A stretch of DNA of 64,000 nt from Protopterus annectens (taxonomy: Eukaryota; Chordata; Ceratodontiformes; Protopteridae): NCBI RefSeq assembly GCF_019279795.1, contig NC_056749.1, positions 578,488,665 through 578,552,664 of the forward strand, given 5' to 3'. The notes beneath the pieces are model-generated. The model did no database searches. It saw only the letters and a program-made list of their open reading frames with translations, and was not told the origin of the DNA. This document shows positions 42,852 to 54,860 of this stretch, piece by piece. Within the stretch, counting starts at the first letter, position 1, and every line of letters starts with the position of its first letter. Position numbers and translations under genes: made by a program.

Positions 42852-43823
42852 TTCTTATAGTCCACACAAATTCATTATGTGAGAGATGCATCTATATCAG
42901 TAACCTAGAATCCAGGCTTTCTCACTCGCCAGTCAGTCCATCTGATACTAAACAGGTTGTCAGCATGCACACCTCACCTCCTGCACCTACTAAATTTCTT
43001 ATAGTCCACACAAATTCATTATGTCAGAAAATCCTTCTATGTGGCACACCTCATCACTAAGGGCTTTTCATCAAAAAAAAAAAAAAAAGGTCATTGTCCC
43101 ACTGTACTCATCCCTCATTAGATCCATTATAGAATACAATGCCCCATTTGGTGTTTACCTCTCAAGACATCTGCAACAACTGGAAAGACTGCAGAAATAC
43201 ATCACTAAAAGAATCACAGGCCTAAAGCAGATGCCCTATGCTGACTGCCTTAAAAAACTCCAGCTATACTCTGTCGCATATCGTCTACTCCAAGGCGATC
43301 TCTGCTTAACATACAAGGCCATGTCAAACCCAGAGCTGTTGGACATGCTACACTTAAAGAAATCCCAATCCCTCAGAGCCACACACTCCAGGGATCTAAA
43401 CCTTGTCATCACAATAAACAAAACATGCTGGAAGGATAGTTTCCTGACCCAGAGACTCCCCAGACTCCGGAATAGACTGCCCATACATGTCAAGCAGAGC
43501 ACCTCTTTGGCCCTCTTCAAAAGGAACCTTGATGATTGGATGGGAGAAAGTAAATTCACCCCGGGGATCGCGTTAGTCACCCTGCTAGACAGGGGTCCAG
43601 GGATGTAAATAGTGTGGGAAGAAATAGCCAGGGAATTGTTATGGCTAGGCTTGTATAGGCCCTAGGGCCGATAGCCTAGTACCAACTTATGAACCTATGA
43701 ACCTACGAAGATGCATCTATCTCAAGAACCTAGAATCCAGGCTTTCTCACTCGCTAGTCAGTCCATCTGATACTAAGCAGGTTGTCAGCATGCACACCTC
43801 ACCTTCTGCACCTACTAAACTAA
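42852..43823. repeat. 144-bp tandem duplication of CR1-4 ORF1, second copy split by CR1-3
   Basis: Bases 42852-42995 (TTCTTATAGTCCACACAAAT to CACCTACTAAA) recur as 42996-43024 plus 43709-43823, with CR1-3 between. The two parts add up to 144 bp. In CR1-5 the segment is single, so the duplication is specific to this locus. Confidence 0.75.
43025..43708 (+). mobile_element. Nested 5'-truncated CR1 (CR1-3)
   Basis: It starts inside the codons for RKSFYVAHL and runs through IRSIIEYNAPFGV, GDLCLTYKAMSNPELL, THSRDLNLVITINK to NLDDWMGESKFTPGIALVT (stop at 43606). The 3' UTR has GGCTAGGCTTGTATAGGCCC, GATAGCCTAGTACC and ATGAACCTATGAACCTA. A run of 16 A (43075-43090) lies in the coding part and gives a KKKKK insertion. 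It sits in the second copy of a 144-bp duplicated piece of CR1-4 ORF1. Confidence 0.9.
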
Positions 43824-44539
43824 CAACACATAAACCTACATATGCAAAGGTCCTTACAAGAAGCCTACCTAAATATCAGAGACCTCCCAAACACAAACAC
43901 AAGCAAGCTTCACATAATACATCCTCTGCAGACATAATATATCACACTACAGTGTCTCACCAGTCAAGCCCCTGAGACATAACACAAATCCAAACACTTT
44001 AGTCATAGGCGACTCAATTGTGAGACACACAGATGTCCCTCTTACTGAGTTTGATAAGGAAAAGGTCACGGTCAGCTGTCTGTCAGGTGCCAGGATCCAC
44101 CACATTGCATATGCACTCAAGTCTCTCAACAACAGGCACTGTTATGACTCCGTCGTAGTCCATGTCGGTATGAATGACTTGAGATGTACTTCACAGGACT
44201 ATTTGAAGAGAGACATGACTGAGCTCTCTGATTATGTCTCAGGCAGGTATGTTGCTAGCCTTAAGCAGCATTTTGCTTTTGCCTAGGATGATACTTCAAT
44301 ACAAACAAAAAATGATTGACTTCAACAACTGACTTAGATTCTGGTATCATTCAAAGGGGATCCAGTATCTGTCAGCCTGAGATGACATGATTAACAGCCC
44401 TCACTGCTTTGCCAAAGATGGTCTTCATCTGTCACCCCTGGAATTTTGGTTACTGGCTAAGGCTCTTGCCATTCCCATAGTGCCTTTTTTTAGGCAATGT
44501 CACAAGACAAAATTCCCGATGTAAAAATACCCTCGAAAA

Positions 44540-45705
44540 ACAACCTCAAGGCTATGCTGCTAAACGCTGGGAGTCTAAACCATAAACTGCACTCACTGGA
44601 AACAGTCCTCACCCTCAAAGATGCTGACATTTGTGCACTCATTGCTACCTGATTTAAGGCTGTGTAGAGCACCCCAGCTATGCCAGATAACATATCCTTC
44701 CACACATTCAGATCACAAATTGAAGGCATGAGAACTAAAGGAGGTGGTGTATCGGTTTACTATCATTATGTCAAAAATTAAAACAAAACATGTACGTATC
44801 AGTGAAGTATTTCACCAAAAGTACACAATTCCAAACCGTCCTAAAGTCGAAAAACAGCTATTAATGTTGAAAATGTCGCTCGTGACATTTCCAACATTTA
44901 CCAGCACTCCCACCCTTCCCTTAACTCCCTACCTAACTAGCCTAAACTCACATTTATGCAGGGGGGCAAGCCCCCCACACCCCTCTAACTTAATATTCCA
45001 ACTCCGAGATCGCACTACAGTGAGGAAAGGGATGTATTTCCCTAACCGCACTGTACCGCGATCCCCTTACATGAGCGAACGTTATAATTGCGAATGCACA
45101 GTCCATTCGCAATAATAACGTTCGCTCACATAACCTGCCGAACTATGAAGTATTCGAACATATGTTGTTCGAATACTTCATAGCCGTGCAATTGCAAGGC
45201 AAAATATTGATAGCAAACCGATGTATCAATATTCATTAAAGATAAATTCACCTCTAGATTGATTAAAGAGCAGGATTCCCTCAAATTACTTCAGGTGCAA
45301 TTGACTGTTGGTAAGACCCCTCTTTGGGTTATTGCCAGCTATAAGACACCCTCCCTGTATCATGAGATCCACTCAGCCTACTTGGATCTACTTGTGTCAG
45401 TCAAGATGCAACCAAACACCCTGTTTTTTGGTGACTTTAATTACCCAGCCACAGACTGGGTAAATTATATGTGTTCTAACTCACTTGCCCAAAGGTTCCT
45501 GGACTTCGTTAACCCCTATGCCCTGGACCAGCTGGTTGACACACCTACTAGGGGCTCAAACATCTTGGACCTGGTGCTCACCTACATGGGAGACCTCTGT
45601 ACCATCCCCAGTGTGTGGCCATCCCTGGTGAGATCTGACCACAAATCAGTCTCACTAGAAGCAACTATAACACAAGCCCCCCCCCCCCAGCAACAACTAA
45701 ACTAA
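44540..45705 (+). pseudogene. CR1-4 APE endonuclease, split by MITE
   Basis: LKAMLLNAGSLNHKLHSLET and ADICALIAT*FKAV form the N-terminal half; the Glu of the ETW motif is lost and a stop is present. MITE-B interrupts at 44752-45221. The second half (open 45259-45705) reads VQLTVGKTPLWVIASYKTPS, FFGDFNYPATDWVNY with an intact GDFN, and VRSDHKSVSLEATI with intact SDH. A run of C at 45679-45688 encodes prolines at the end, as in CR1-1. Confidence 0.8.
44752..45221. mobile_element. 470-bp multi-hairpin MITE (MITE-B) with 4-bp TSD
   Basis: Ends: TCGGTTTACTATCA and TGATAGCAAACCGA, a terminal inverted repeat with one mismatch. TGTA flanks it on both sides (44748-44751, 45222-45225), and CR1-5 at 62387 shows the empty site GGTGGTGTATCAATATTC. 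Inside are AAATGTC/GACATTT (44872-44890), GGGGGGC/GCCCCCC (44961-44976), a GATCGCACTACAGTG hairpin (45008-45064), TGAGCGAACGTTA with a perfect complement (45072-45128), and CTATGAAGTATTCGAAC with a perfect complement (45143-45183). No ORF. The transposase source is unknown. Confidence 0.85.
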
Positions 45706-47862
45706 AAAATGTCTACAAGAAAACATACAACCTCTTACATGACAGCATAAATAGCTTTATAGCACCTGCCCCTCTGATGGAACAGACACCTATGCCGAGT
45801 TATACAGCAATGCATTATACAGGCATTTGTACAGTTGTTTTGGCTCTGCCATACCTGATAGAACCAAAGCAAAATCTTCAAAAAAAAAAAACAAACCTGC
45901 CCTTAATAGGCTATACAACTGGAGAAAAACATTGCTGTCTAAGAGCAGGAAGGAATGGTCTCAAAATTGGAAACACTCCCTCCTCAACTTAAACAAGCAA
46001 ATAAGACTCCTACTGAATTCCTCCAAAGCTAATCTAAATTAGCTTCTCTCGCTAAGGATAAACACAAGGTATTCTTTAATTACATCCATAACCTCAAAGA
46101 TAAGGCCCAGATTTGCACTGAACTCATATATAGAACCTGTGGATATAGCAAACCTGCTGGCTGACAGGTTCAGTGAAACTTCATTCCCCTGTCCCTGCCA
46201 CATATACCCCAAAACTTCCCAAATGTCTAGTATCTCTAAGGGGCAGTTCTTAAATGCCCTCTCCAAGGCCAAAAACACACTCTCTATGGGACCAGACAAC
46301 ATCCCAGGTTGTGTTCTACATGGGTTAAAACAGGACATCACCATTGAGCACACTTTTCAGTCACAGCCTAAGCACTGGCTTCGTCCCAATGGAATGGAAA
46401 ATAGCTACCATAATCCCTTTGCACCAAGGGGGTGCATCCATAGACCCCAGGAACTATAGACCCAATAACCTGACCAACCTTACCTGAAAGGTCTTGGAAC
46501 AAATCATCATGGACCTTATTAACAAAGATATAGGAAATCTCCAAATGCTCGACCCACCAAGTTTGGCTTTGTCAAGGGGAGGTCATGCCTGTTAAACTTG
46601 TTGGATTTCTTTGAGACAGTCACCAAAGCCCTAGACGAGGGCACATCTGTACAAATGGCACACCTAGACTTAGCCAAGGCCTTTGACACAATCTGCCACT
46701 CTGGCATCATTGATAGACTTACTCAGCTGGGTCTCACCCCTTATATTGTCAAGTGGGTTGCAAACTGGATCTCTGATAGGGGATTTCCCCTTCTCCAGCA
46801 GACCTGTAACCAGTGGTGTTCCACAGGGATTGGTTCTGGTTCTGTTCAGAATCTACTTCTCTGAAGTACAGGCTAAAACTAAAGGACTGTGGCTGACAAA
46901 GTTTGTTGATGACTGCAAACTGGGAACAATCATTGAAACCCCTAGCGATGTCAACATCCTGCAAGAAGGTCTTACACAAACTAATAACTGGTGCCAAAGT
47001 CATGGTCTTAAACTTAATGCAAAAAAATGCATTATCATCTCCTTCAGCAAGAGTCATGGTCCTGCAAACTACCACATCAATAGCAATACCCTAAGCACAC
47101 AGTCAGGCACACAAGAGATCTGGGCACACAGAATGACAGCAACCTTAACATCGACAACCATGTCTCCACAGTGGTAAGGGCATTTTATATTGCTCATCTC
47201 ATAGGTAAGGGCATTTCCTCCGGAAAAAAAAGAGGTTACAACCCCTCTGTACTCTTCCCTCATCAGGCCAATAATAGAGTATAGTGCTCCATTTGGTATG
47301 TTCCTTTTCAAACACCTGCAGCAATTGGATAGACCACAAAGGTTCCTTATGGAGAAAATTCAGTGTCTTCAAGATCTGTCTTATGCGGACAGACTGAAAT
47401 CATTGTCACTTTACTTAGTCTCATACAGACTGGTCAGAAGCTACCTGTGTCTTGCATATAGAGCAATCTCTCACCCAGCTTTCATGGAAATGCTGCATAT
47501 TCGCAAGTCAAATGGCACATGGGTCACTTGCTCAAAGGACCTTAACCTGGTATGTGACATCAACAGAACTTGCTGGAGAGACAGATTTGTCTCACGGAGG
47601 TTGCCCCACCTTTGGAACAAGCTTCTTATTCATGTTAAACAAAGCCCGTCATTGGCCCTATCTAAGCGCAATTTGGATGATTGGATGGGTAACTGGAAAT
47701 TCAACCTGGGGGTTCCACCTGTGTCCACTTAGACAGGGGTAATAGGTGCTGATTTTAGTGTCTGCTTGAACAAGACACCCTTGGGAACATGGGTTGAACT
47801 TGGCTAGGCTTGTAAGGGCCCTGGGGCTGTTAGCCTAGTAACCTCCTATGATCCTATGGTGC
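45706..47862 (+). pseudogene. CR1-4 reverse transcriptase
   Basis: Pieces in several frames follow the CR1-1 RT. ANLLADRFSETSFPCPC and GPDNIPGCVLHGLKQ (46139-46330) are the fingers; AHLDLAKAFDTICHSGI (46656-46706) is motif A with its Asp; QPVTSGVPQGLV follows (motif B). KFVDDCKLGTII (46898-46933) is the catalytic box with Val for Ala but both Asp kept. KHLQQLDRPQRFL through RNLDDWMGNWKFNLGVPPVST (open 47298-47732) is the C-terminal part. Frame changes near 45890 (A run), 46450, 46790 and 47180-47300 inactivate it. The 3' UTR ends CCTATGATCCTATGG. Confidence 0.82.
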
Positions 47863-48355
47863 TTGATGGTAGACAATGGTTTTGGCAGATTAGAATAGAT
47901 GAGTTTAGCTCTAAACTGTGTACTTCAACACCCCCTCCCCAGGATAGAATCAAGTTTCTAAGGTTTTTGTTTGGAATATTATCAGCTTTAAACCTGTCCC
48001 AAAGAGCTGTGGCTGAAATGAGTTAGATGGTATGGTCAGTATAACTGATGAACTTCTAGACTTGGAGACTACTAAACAGAAGCATGGATTGTGCCTTATT
48101 AAGTTGTTGGCCAAAACTGAACAAAAGTATCATGTCTGTGTAACTTGTCTCTTGAGTACATGGGTAATGTTTTGACCTCTGAAGGTCTCAAACCTGATTT
48201 TAATAAAGTCACATTAGTTGTGACTATACATAAGTCTCATGATAAATTATCTCTTATGTGAACCTGTATGATGTGTCGGAACCTAATCCTTTGCAAGGAG
48301 ATGCTGGTCTACAAGCACTCAGTGTAGTACTTCTCAAGAAGATAGACAAATAGTT
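47862..48355 (+). pseudogene. Ty3/gypsy reverse transcriptase fragment
   Basis: The plus-strand reading gives VDNGFGRLRIDEFSSKLCT, then FLRFLFGILSALNLSQRAVA, the gypsy palm (PFGIxSAPxxFQRxM). YMGNVLTSEGLKPDFNKVT follows near 48160-48215, the YLGHxVSxxGIxxDPxKV motif, and DAGLQALSVVLLKK near 48300-48340, the DASxxGLGAVLLQ start of RNase H. The catalytic YxDD is not readable. Frameshifts and stops are many. No LTR was found nearby; it begins directly at the CR1-4 3' end. Confidence 0.7.
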
Positions 48356-51065
48356 TAACAGTAAATAGCCTACCTCAAAAACAATGTGCACAGATAGAAT
48401 AAAAGAGACATTGTGCATAGTTTTTAATTATCAAACATTTCTTTACTATATCCATAGTAAAGGAGTCACTATGAGGTCAGGCCATAAGCCTTTCTAAGCA
48501 TATTGGGTAAGTCTGTCCAAAAGCACCTGTAAAATTTCAAAGTATGTTGGCATCTTTGCAAACATATGGTTGACAAGTTCAGTATAAAAAGATGATATGT
48601 TAAGCACACCATGTATGTAAAGAAGACTTATTTGAGAAAGATCTAGCAGCTTTAAGGGTTATTTTACAATTATCTATATCTCCTGAAAAGCAGGAAGAAC
48701 ATAACATTTGCACAAAGGAACCTGCTATGTGATGTAATAATGAATAATTGGTGAAACACTGCTGACTCACTGCATCCAAATATTCATGTTCACTTTTCAT
48801 ACTCAGTTGAGCCTTTCTGTGTTGAAGGTGTATTACTTAAAGCTGACAGAGTCATTATTCCCATTCATTGCATCAAACCAATTTCAATAAAATACACGAG
48901 TCACATCTGGTATGATCAAAAGAGAAAGTGATGTTATTTATTGATACCTGAGATTGAAGAAATTATACAAACGTGAAATCTATAATATGCTCAGAAATCA
49001 AAACTTAAATAGGGCAGGAATGCCACATGAAATTCTAAGTCTACCTTGAATGAAAAAAGTTGTGGATTTGTTTCAGTATAAGAATTTACATTGTTTCTTA
49101 AGTATGGACTATTATTTGAAATTTCCACACGTTGTGCAATTATGTAATTACCATGAGTTAAGCAATGCAGTTATTTTTAAATATACAGAGAGATAATGAA
49201 GTTCAAATTGAAACAAAAATTAAACACTTTGAACAAATAATTTGCGAGAGAGAAAACATCTTGCTACAGCTAATCTTTTCTCTTAGCTAATTCTGAATTA
49301 CAAGAATTACTGAAACTTAAGCTAAATGTATGTGAATTTCCAGGCTTAGAGACAAGTTCTGAGAATAAAACACCTTCAGAAAGATATCCCTTTGTTTCAG
49401 TATACAGATTTACCCTGACCTTTTAGGATCAGCTATGTGTTTATGCCTTTTTCATGCAGAAACCACAGATTAACAAAATGGTATTCACATGTGCAAACTA
49501 ATGAGCATGTTTACTTTCTTTTTGACAGCTATCTCTTTAAAGAGTGTACTAACGTCACATTATGACCCTAGTCTCCTTGTAGATAAGTTCCATATGGAAT
49601 AATTAAAGGCCAGATTAATTACATTTTTCATATTTTATGTGTAATTGCTGTGGCTCCCAGAAGGTAGATGTTACACTTTAAAACTTCAATTACAAATTCC
49701 ACATATTTTCTTTTTTTTTCTTTTTCACATTCATAGAAAAGACCACAAATTTGCATATGTTTTCACTAAACAGAAAAGATATGTACTGCAGACTACAGCA
49801 CCTATTTTTGTTTGTATGTTCCTGATTTTATTAGACTTAAGTGTAGCTCACATTTATTATTGTTACATTTGGACCACTTGCATCTAACATACCTATAGCA
49901 TTCTCTTTAGTAGCTAACAGTATGAAAAGTGTTATTTCTAGAAAGAGAGTGAAAATAGTTTAACTATGCCATATCATTCAAACATATTACCAAGTTACAA
50001 AAAAGGTCAATGACTGAGGTTGAAGGCAGATTTTTGACTTTCACAGAAAAGCAGTGCACCATATTGTGATCATTCAGTATTACAGCTTGGATTTTATCTA
50101 ACTCAGGGTTCTGATATTCAGCTCTACAGAAAAAAATGGAATCAATTGACTAAGCAATAAATTGCAGCAAAAATTCAGCTGTTTGCGTGTCCAAATTTAA
50201 GTAAATTACCTACAGGATTAGACCTTGAGAAGCCATTACTGCCTCCTTAATGTTAAAAATTTGTCTGTGGGTGATAATCCTGTTCCTCATGAAATCCCTC
50301 TACTGATAAGACTGATGCTGATAAAATAATTCAGATCTACAAGCTGCTTTGAAAAGAAGTGCTGTAGTTTCTGTCTGATTTAATTTAAAATAGATGGGGT
50401 TTGGAAGACTGATAAAAAAAAGTTTGATATAGTGACTGTAAAGAGTATATAAATGTCTAGCATGCATTTTGACACATTAAGTTAAAATGCTCTTTGGTTC
50501 AAAGATATCTATGATTCACATAGTATGGTGATACTGTGGTATGTATTTGGTAGCATTTCAAGTCTCCCTCTCTGTATGTGTGTGTGACGGGGATACTGCA
50601 TACATAGGTATACATGAAAAATGTAGTACTAAAGGTCACTGTGACTTTAAGAAATGTTACCATCAGTGAATTAAACATGTCATATAATCTTCTTCCTTGA
50701 GCAGTTTATTGAAATTGTTTGTGAATCTATATGTTTAACACATCTTCATTCATTCAGCTTGAGTATGTATATGTTTTTCACTGAACCTATCCTGTAATAG
50801 GCCTATACACAAGTAGACATAGACAGATGTACTAATACAGACATACTTAAGCAAACCAGTCTACATTCAGGTTCATACAAAAGCCACTCAAGCACATTCA
50901 AACAAACAGATTGAGACACAGACATTTATGCTAAAGCATGTAAGCACTAAATTACACATAAACAGAAAAGTATACAATTCTACAGACAATCACTCACCCA
51001 CAAAAACAGTCACATATTTTTACATACACTGTAAGTTGCTGTTGGTATTGTCACCATGCACACCT
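48356..51065. other. Unassigned AT-rich region
   Basis: No coding domain or RNA gene seen in 2.7 kb. Short open stretches (48600-48800 minus, 49645-49887 plus, 50928-51131 plus) have no recognisable motif. 50680-50770 resembles 25312-25400, an old unnamed repeat. Confidence 0.5.
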
Positions 51066-51485
51066 TGGTTTTATCATCATTATCAACCCCCTTTATCCCA
51101 TTTGCTACCTGGGGTAGGGATGTCATGTTAACTGTCACCCTCTGTTTCTTTTCATTGCCACTTTCTGACCTTCTTCAAAGCTCATGCCTGACCATCACAG
51201 TTCTTCTCTCACACAATCCATCCACACCTCTTTGCTGGACACCCTTGTTTCTTCTTACTTTCTTCCTGTCTGTCCAAAATCTTCTTCATCAGATTGTCTT
51301 CTGCTTTGTTGCACATGTGCATGAACCACCATAAGCTGTTCTCATTGACTTTTTCTGCAGCTGGAGCTACTTTAGTTTCTGCCCTTATGACCTTATTTTC
51401 TCATCTGTCCCACACTGTGCATCCTACCACCATCTCAGGCACTTTATCTCCGAGAACTATGCACACCTTTGGTTATCCAGTATTC
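51066..51485 (-). mobile_element. RTE-like LINE 3' end, minus strand
   Basis: Its plus strand reads ATCATCATTATCAACCCCCT at the start, the complement of the TGA-repeat end of the RTE-like element at 2.95 kb. On the minus strand the coding part matches the same C-terminal region (LWWFMHMC, IKKILDRQEGRK, QGCPA-KR), equivalent to WWFRHMC and RQEGRIRTGGCP at 2.73-2.83 kb. It is truncated at about 51485, where a hairpin element starts. Confidence 0.7.
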
Positions 51486-52002
51486 TACAATGACCCCCCT
51501 CATTAATATTACAAATTGTGCATGCTGATTGGCCAGCGTGCCCATTATAAATCCCACAATATACCAACAGAAAAAGGCCCGGTCGCCCAAACTTTTTTCC
51601 ATTGGTATAAAGTGTCCAAAACTTTTTTTTTTTTAATAAATAAATAATAATAAAAAAAAAATGGAGAAACAGAGACTTTCTTTTCTCCGTGCTTCCGTTT
51701 CAAAACATTGATGTATTGGGTACGTGTGGGAACTCAAGTCCCATATGTATGCGCAGTACATCAACACAAGGAAGCAGTGTACAAGCACTGGCAGAAGAAC
51801 AGTAATGCGCCATTATACAAAGACATTATTTAAGAAAACTAAGTATTTTTTTCTTAAATAATGTCATTGTATAATAGCAATAACTGACTCCGTGGTGGTG
51901 GTATACAGAAGATTTACCCACAGTTGGCTTTATTTAATCATGCCAACCATGGGTAGATCTTCAATATACCACACCACATTGTCAGTTATTGCTTAAGTAA
52001 TT
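51486..52002. mobile_element. Multi-hairpin element (MITE-C)
   Basis: Two long hairpins are evident. CATTATACAAAGACATTATT (51811) with the complement ending TAATAG at about 51876 has arms near 28 bp with two mismatches. GCAATAACTGAC (51887) with the complement GTCAGTTATTGC (ending 52002) has arms near 50 bp, about 88% paired, meeting around GGCTTTATTTAATCATGCC. An imperfect third (CTTCCGTTT..TGATGTA with TACATCA..GGAAG) lies at 51690-51776, and A and T runs at 51620-51661. Terminal repeats are not defined on the left. Confidence 0.6.
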
Positions 52003-53199
52003 TATGGCAATATCAAGAGCTAAAGATACACCAGCAGTTCAGTCAAACAGCTAACTTTTATTCTGTTCAAGGTAACAGCTCTGCAGAAATGATATTGACA
52101 CTTCTGCTATCAAGAACATGGTATCAGTAGCCTTAAGATTCAGTGCATTATGTGATAAATACACTATTAAAATGGTAATGCTGTACAATTGTCTTAACAT
52201 GGTAATTGCTATATTACACATTCACAATATATACAAACTCTAGCAGGTTTACTTAATTTATCATTACATCCCTCTCCAAAGAAAGAGAAATGCCTCTCTT
52301 TAGGAAATTACAGAGATGCACAACCAATGCACCGTTCCATTCAATAATCTAGACTGATGCTGTCAATATAAAAAAGAAAAGATCCTCTCTGTTCGAGTTG
52401 AAGAGTTAAAAAAAAAAGGATTAACCTTTGTAAACTGTTGAAAGCTATTTGGTACAAATGTAACAAACTGCCTTTTTTTACTGCTAAATACTACGCACAG
52501 AGCTATGAAGCTATTCAGCCTTGATCACAAATACAATTTTGGCATTCATTACTGAATGCTAGTACTACGTTATACAATACACTGAGTGCTGAAGAGTGTT
52601 TGCCCTGACCTCCAATGTAATATCGTTATTCATTTCTGATTGCTGTACTGCACTTCCACTTGATCAGAGTCTGACTATTGTGTTCCCTGACACTTTGCAC
52701 CTGCAGCAGCCTCCTTTGCTCCACACTAGATATGCCTCCGTGCCAGTGTATATTCCCCATTTCTATGAATATGACAAATTTGATTACAAAACAAACTGAG
52801 CAAAATATCGCTAAAAAGGTACATTTACCAGAACTGTATGGTTATGTATCTGTCTATACTAATCTGTCACAACTTTGACAGTGAATAGGTACTCTGGGTC
52901 ACACTTGTAGCATAGAAACTGGAGCCATAAATGGATCCAGAACCTAAGGAAGGAAGGAAAATTGTGAGACAAGCTGTTACTTCTACAGGCACTAGACAAA
53001 ACACTATTAGTAGCATCAGTAACAGTCACACTTACTTGTTTCATTAGAACTGTACACAGTCCCACTACAACATTCATTCTTCAGCTGGTACTCTGGTTTT
53101 GAACATCAGCTGAGGTAGCACTTTTGAAGACACAAGGAAAGCCTTATCTGATGTAGACCTGATTGTTTTCTGCCCAACACTCTCAGTTTGCTTTGTAGA
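52003..53199. other. Unassigned region
   Basis: No domain recognised. AACATGGTATCAGTAGCC at about 52117-52134 resembles an LTR-element primer-binding site and also the sequence near 42272 and 60722, but without an LTR pair. ORFs at 52596-52799 and 52859-53077 have no motif. Confidence 0.4.
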
Positions 53200-54860
53200 A
53201 CTCTGCTTTCAAGTTGATTCTCAGCAGGAAGTATTCAGATATGCCTCTAATGTTGTCAGAGATTTTGTGGAGAGGGATTATTGGAGAGTGCCTGAAAACT
53301 GAGGGTACAGTGGCTGACATTAGCCAGAAGTTGAAGATAAGGGTAAGTGGCTTGGTTTTTGGATTAGCAGCCAGTCTTAAGAAAGTTGGATCGAGTTTAT
53401 TGTATTTGGTACCTGTGTTATTAAAATTCTAAAGAAGGACTTAGCTTGTTTCCATGATATTTGGTTGAAATGAATGGTTGCTTTAATGGAGGCTAGTATG
53501 TGTAATTGAAGTTATGAGGTGTCTTGAAGTTATGATGTGTCAGGATCATTGGTTGGGAAGGTATTTGTTATGTCATTAATAGTTGTTCATAGGAATTGGA
53601 CACAGTCATTTGCAATGTTGGGGCAGTTTGTGTTTGCTGGGCTGTTGTCAGTAGTATGTAAGCTAGTGATTTTGCTTGTCATCTGCTTTCGTTTTTCCAG
53701 GATAGCCTAGGTTTTGACCAACTTGTCTCTTCCTTGGGAATATTGATTTTGCAGTGTTTGTAGCTATCCTTCTTGCCTTCCTTAGCCCGGGTGAAGTTGG
53801 GTGTTCTGCAGTTCACTTTGCTTCATTTTCCAGACATTATCCCTGTTTTTAAGTTTGTTTTAATTTTTTTTGTGAGCCCTGGGCATGTTTAAGAATTAAG
53901 TCTTCTTTTTCTTAGGGAGTAAAATATATTCTGAATATGAGAGAATTTAGTAATAAAGTACTGTAATGCATTACAAGGGTCTGTCATGGCAGAAAGGGGG
54001 AATCATCTATAGAATTTTGTAGCATGTTAAATTTCGGTACTTTACCCTTAAGGAATGATCTTTCTGTGATTGTTTGGTGAAGATTTTTTCATGTTCTAAA
54101 TGACTATGTTGATTTAATTGGTGAGTGATGACTTAGAACACTAGGAAGTACTTCTGATGAGAAGAAATTTGAATGGAACATTAGTTATTATTACATCAAA
54201 TGTGGAGTTGTTTTGTATTAGTTCTGGTTTGTGATTTTACAAGTTGCACCAGACCTGAGCTGCTGTTAACAACCTATTCAGGATCAAAGATTCCTTACCA
54301 GAGGCATTTACATTAAAGTCACCTAGAATGACTGTATTATTATGGATGCCTTTAGAGTGTATATTTTGAATAGCATTATGTATGATGACAACTGCAGAAG
54401 GAGGTGGTATGTACACTGAAGCTACCCACAAGTTAGTGAGGCTACCCAGCGTAACATGGCATGCAGCTAGGATTCTTGCCATCATTGCTGATTGATTTAG
54501 TGCAGTCCACTATATTAATGGAGGGTTTATTTTTAATCAGCAGAGAGGTTCTTCCACTACATTTAGTTCCTGGTGTAGTATTGTTATAAATTAAGTAGTT
54601 TCTTATGAATATTGAGGAACCGAAATAATCTTTTATTCAGGTCTCAGTTATGGCAAGGATATGGGGACTTTCTGTTTGGGGCCATGGCCCAAGTCTAGTC
54701 CATTTATTGCTTAGAATACATGTATTCAGGCGAGCAATTTTTATATATCTTACAGGGTAGTTGTAATTGCTTTGAGGTTGGATACTGTTTTGTATGGGAG
54801 ATGGGTTTTATAGCCTGTTTGTCAAATTGGGTTGTAGAAGACTTGGATTTGTTTTGAATC
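53200..54860 (-). pseudogene. L2-like LINE: APE and RT N-terminus
   Basis: Down the minus strand: NTCILSNKWTRLGPW (54740-54690), HILAITETWI-like with stop (54668-54635), SGRTSLLIKNKPSINIVD, then open 54485-54237 with NLWVASVYIPPPSAV and TVILGDFNVNASGKES, an intact GDFN APE motif. The linker holds TPNFTRAKEGKKDSYKH (53810-53755). The RT fingers are AANPKTKPLTLIFNFWL and VPSVFRHSPIIPLHKISDN (53370-53260). The RT catalytic core is absent. The motifs fit the L2/Rex1 side of the CR1 superfamily, distinct from the main CR1 copies. Confidence 0.65.

Larger units (their letters stand above)
42755..44475 (+). pseudogene. CR1-4 ORF1: CxxC pairs and SGNH esterase-like domain (split)
   Basis: MDGQFPTVSLVSLVVMGI begins the product, followed by QCSN and SLCERCIYISNLESRLS (the CERC pair and a short helix). 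The nested CR1 splits it at 43025-43708. Downstream, CIYLKNLESRLSHS and the basic KHKHKQ linker lead to VIGDSIVRHTDVPLTEFD, LSGARIHHI and VHVGMNDLR, i.e. SGNH blocks I-III. FAKDGLHLSPL near 44412-44445 is block V with the catalytic Asp/His. Frame is lost near 44250-44290. The domain order equals CR1-1 and CR1-5. Confidence 0.8.
42750..47870 (+). mobile_element. CR1-clade LINE CR1-4, carrying a nested CR1 and a MITE
   Basis: ORF1 (42755-44330), APE (44540-45705), RT (45706-47735) and a 3' end with GGCTAGGCTTGTAAGGGCCC, TAGCCTAGTAACC and CCTATGATCCTATGG (47802-47862) give a complete CR1 order. It is interrupted by a 5'-truncated CR1 (43025-43708) and a palindromic MITE (44752-45221). The 3' end abuts a Ty3/gypsy RT fragment that starts at 47862, so CR1-4 may have inserted into that gypsy copy. 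Confidence 0.88.

Noticed and set aside
43236..43580. 114-codon minus-strand ORF
   Set aside because: Antisense to the CR1-3 C-terminal coding region; no domain of its own.
50928..51131. 67-codon plus-strand ORF
   Set aside because: Overlaps the RTE tail on the minus strand at its end and has no recognisable motif.
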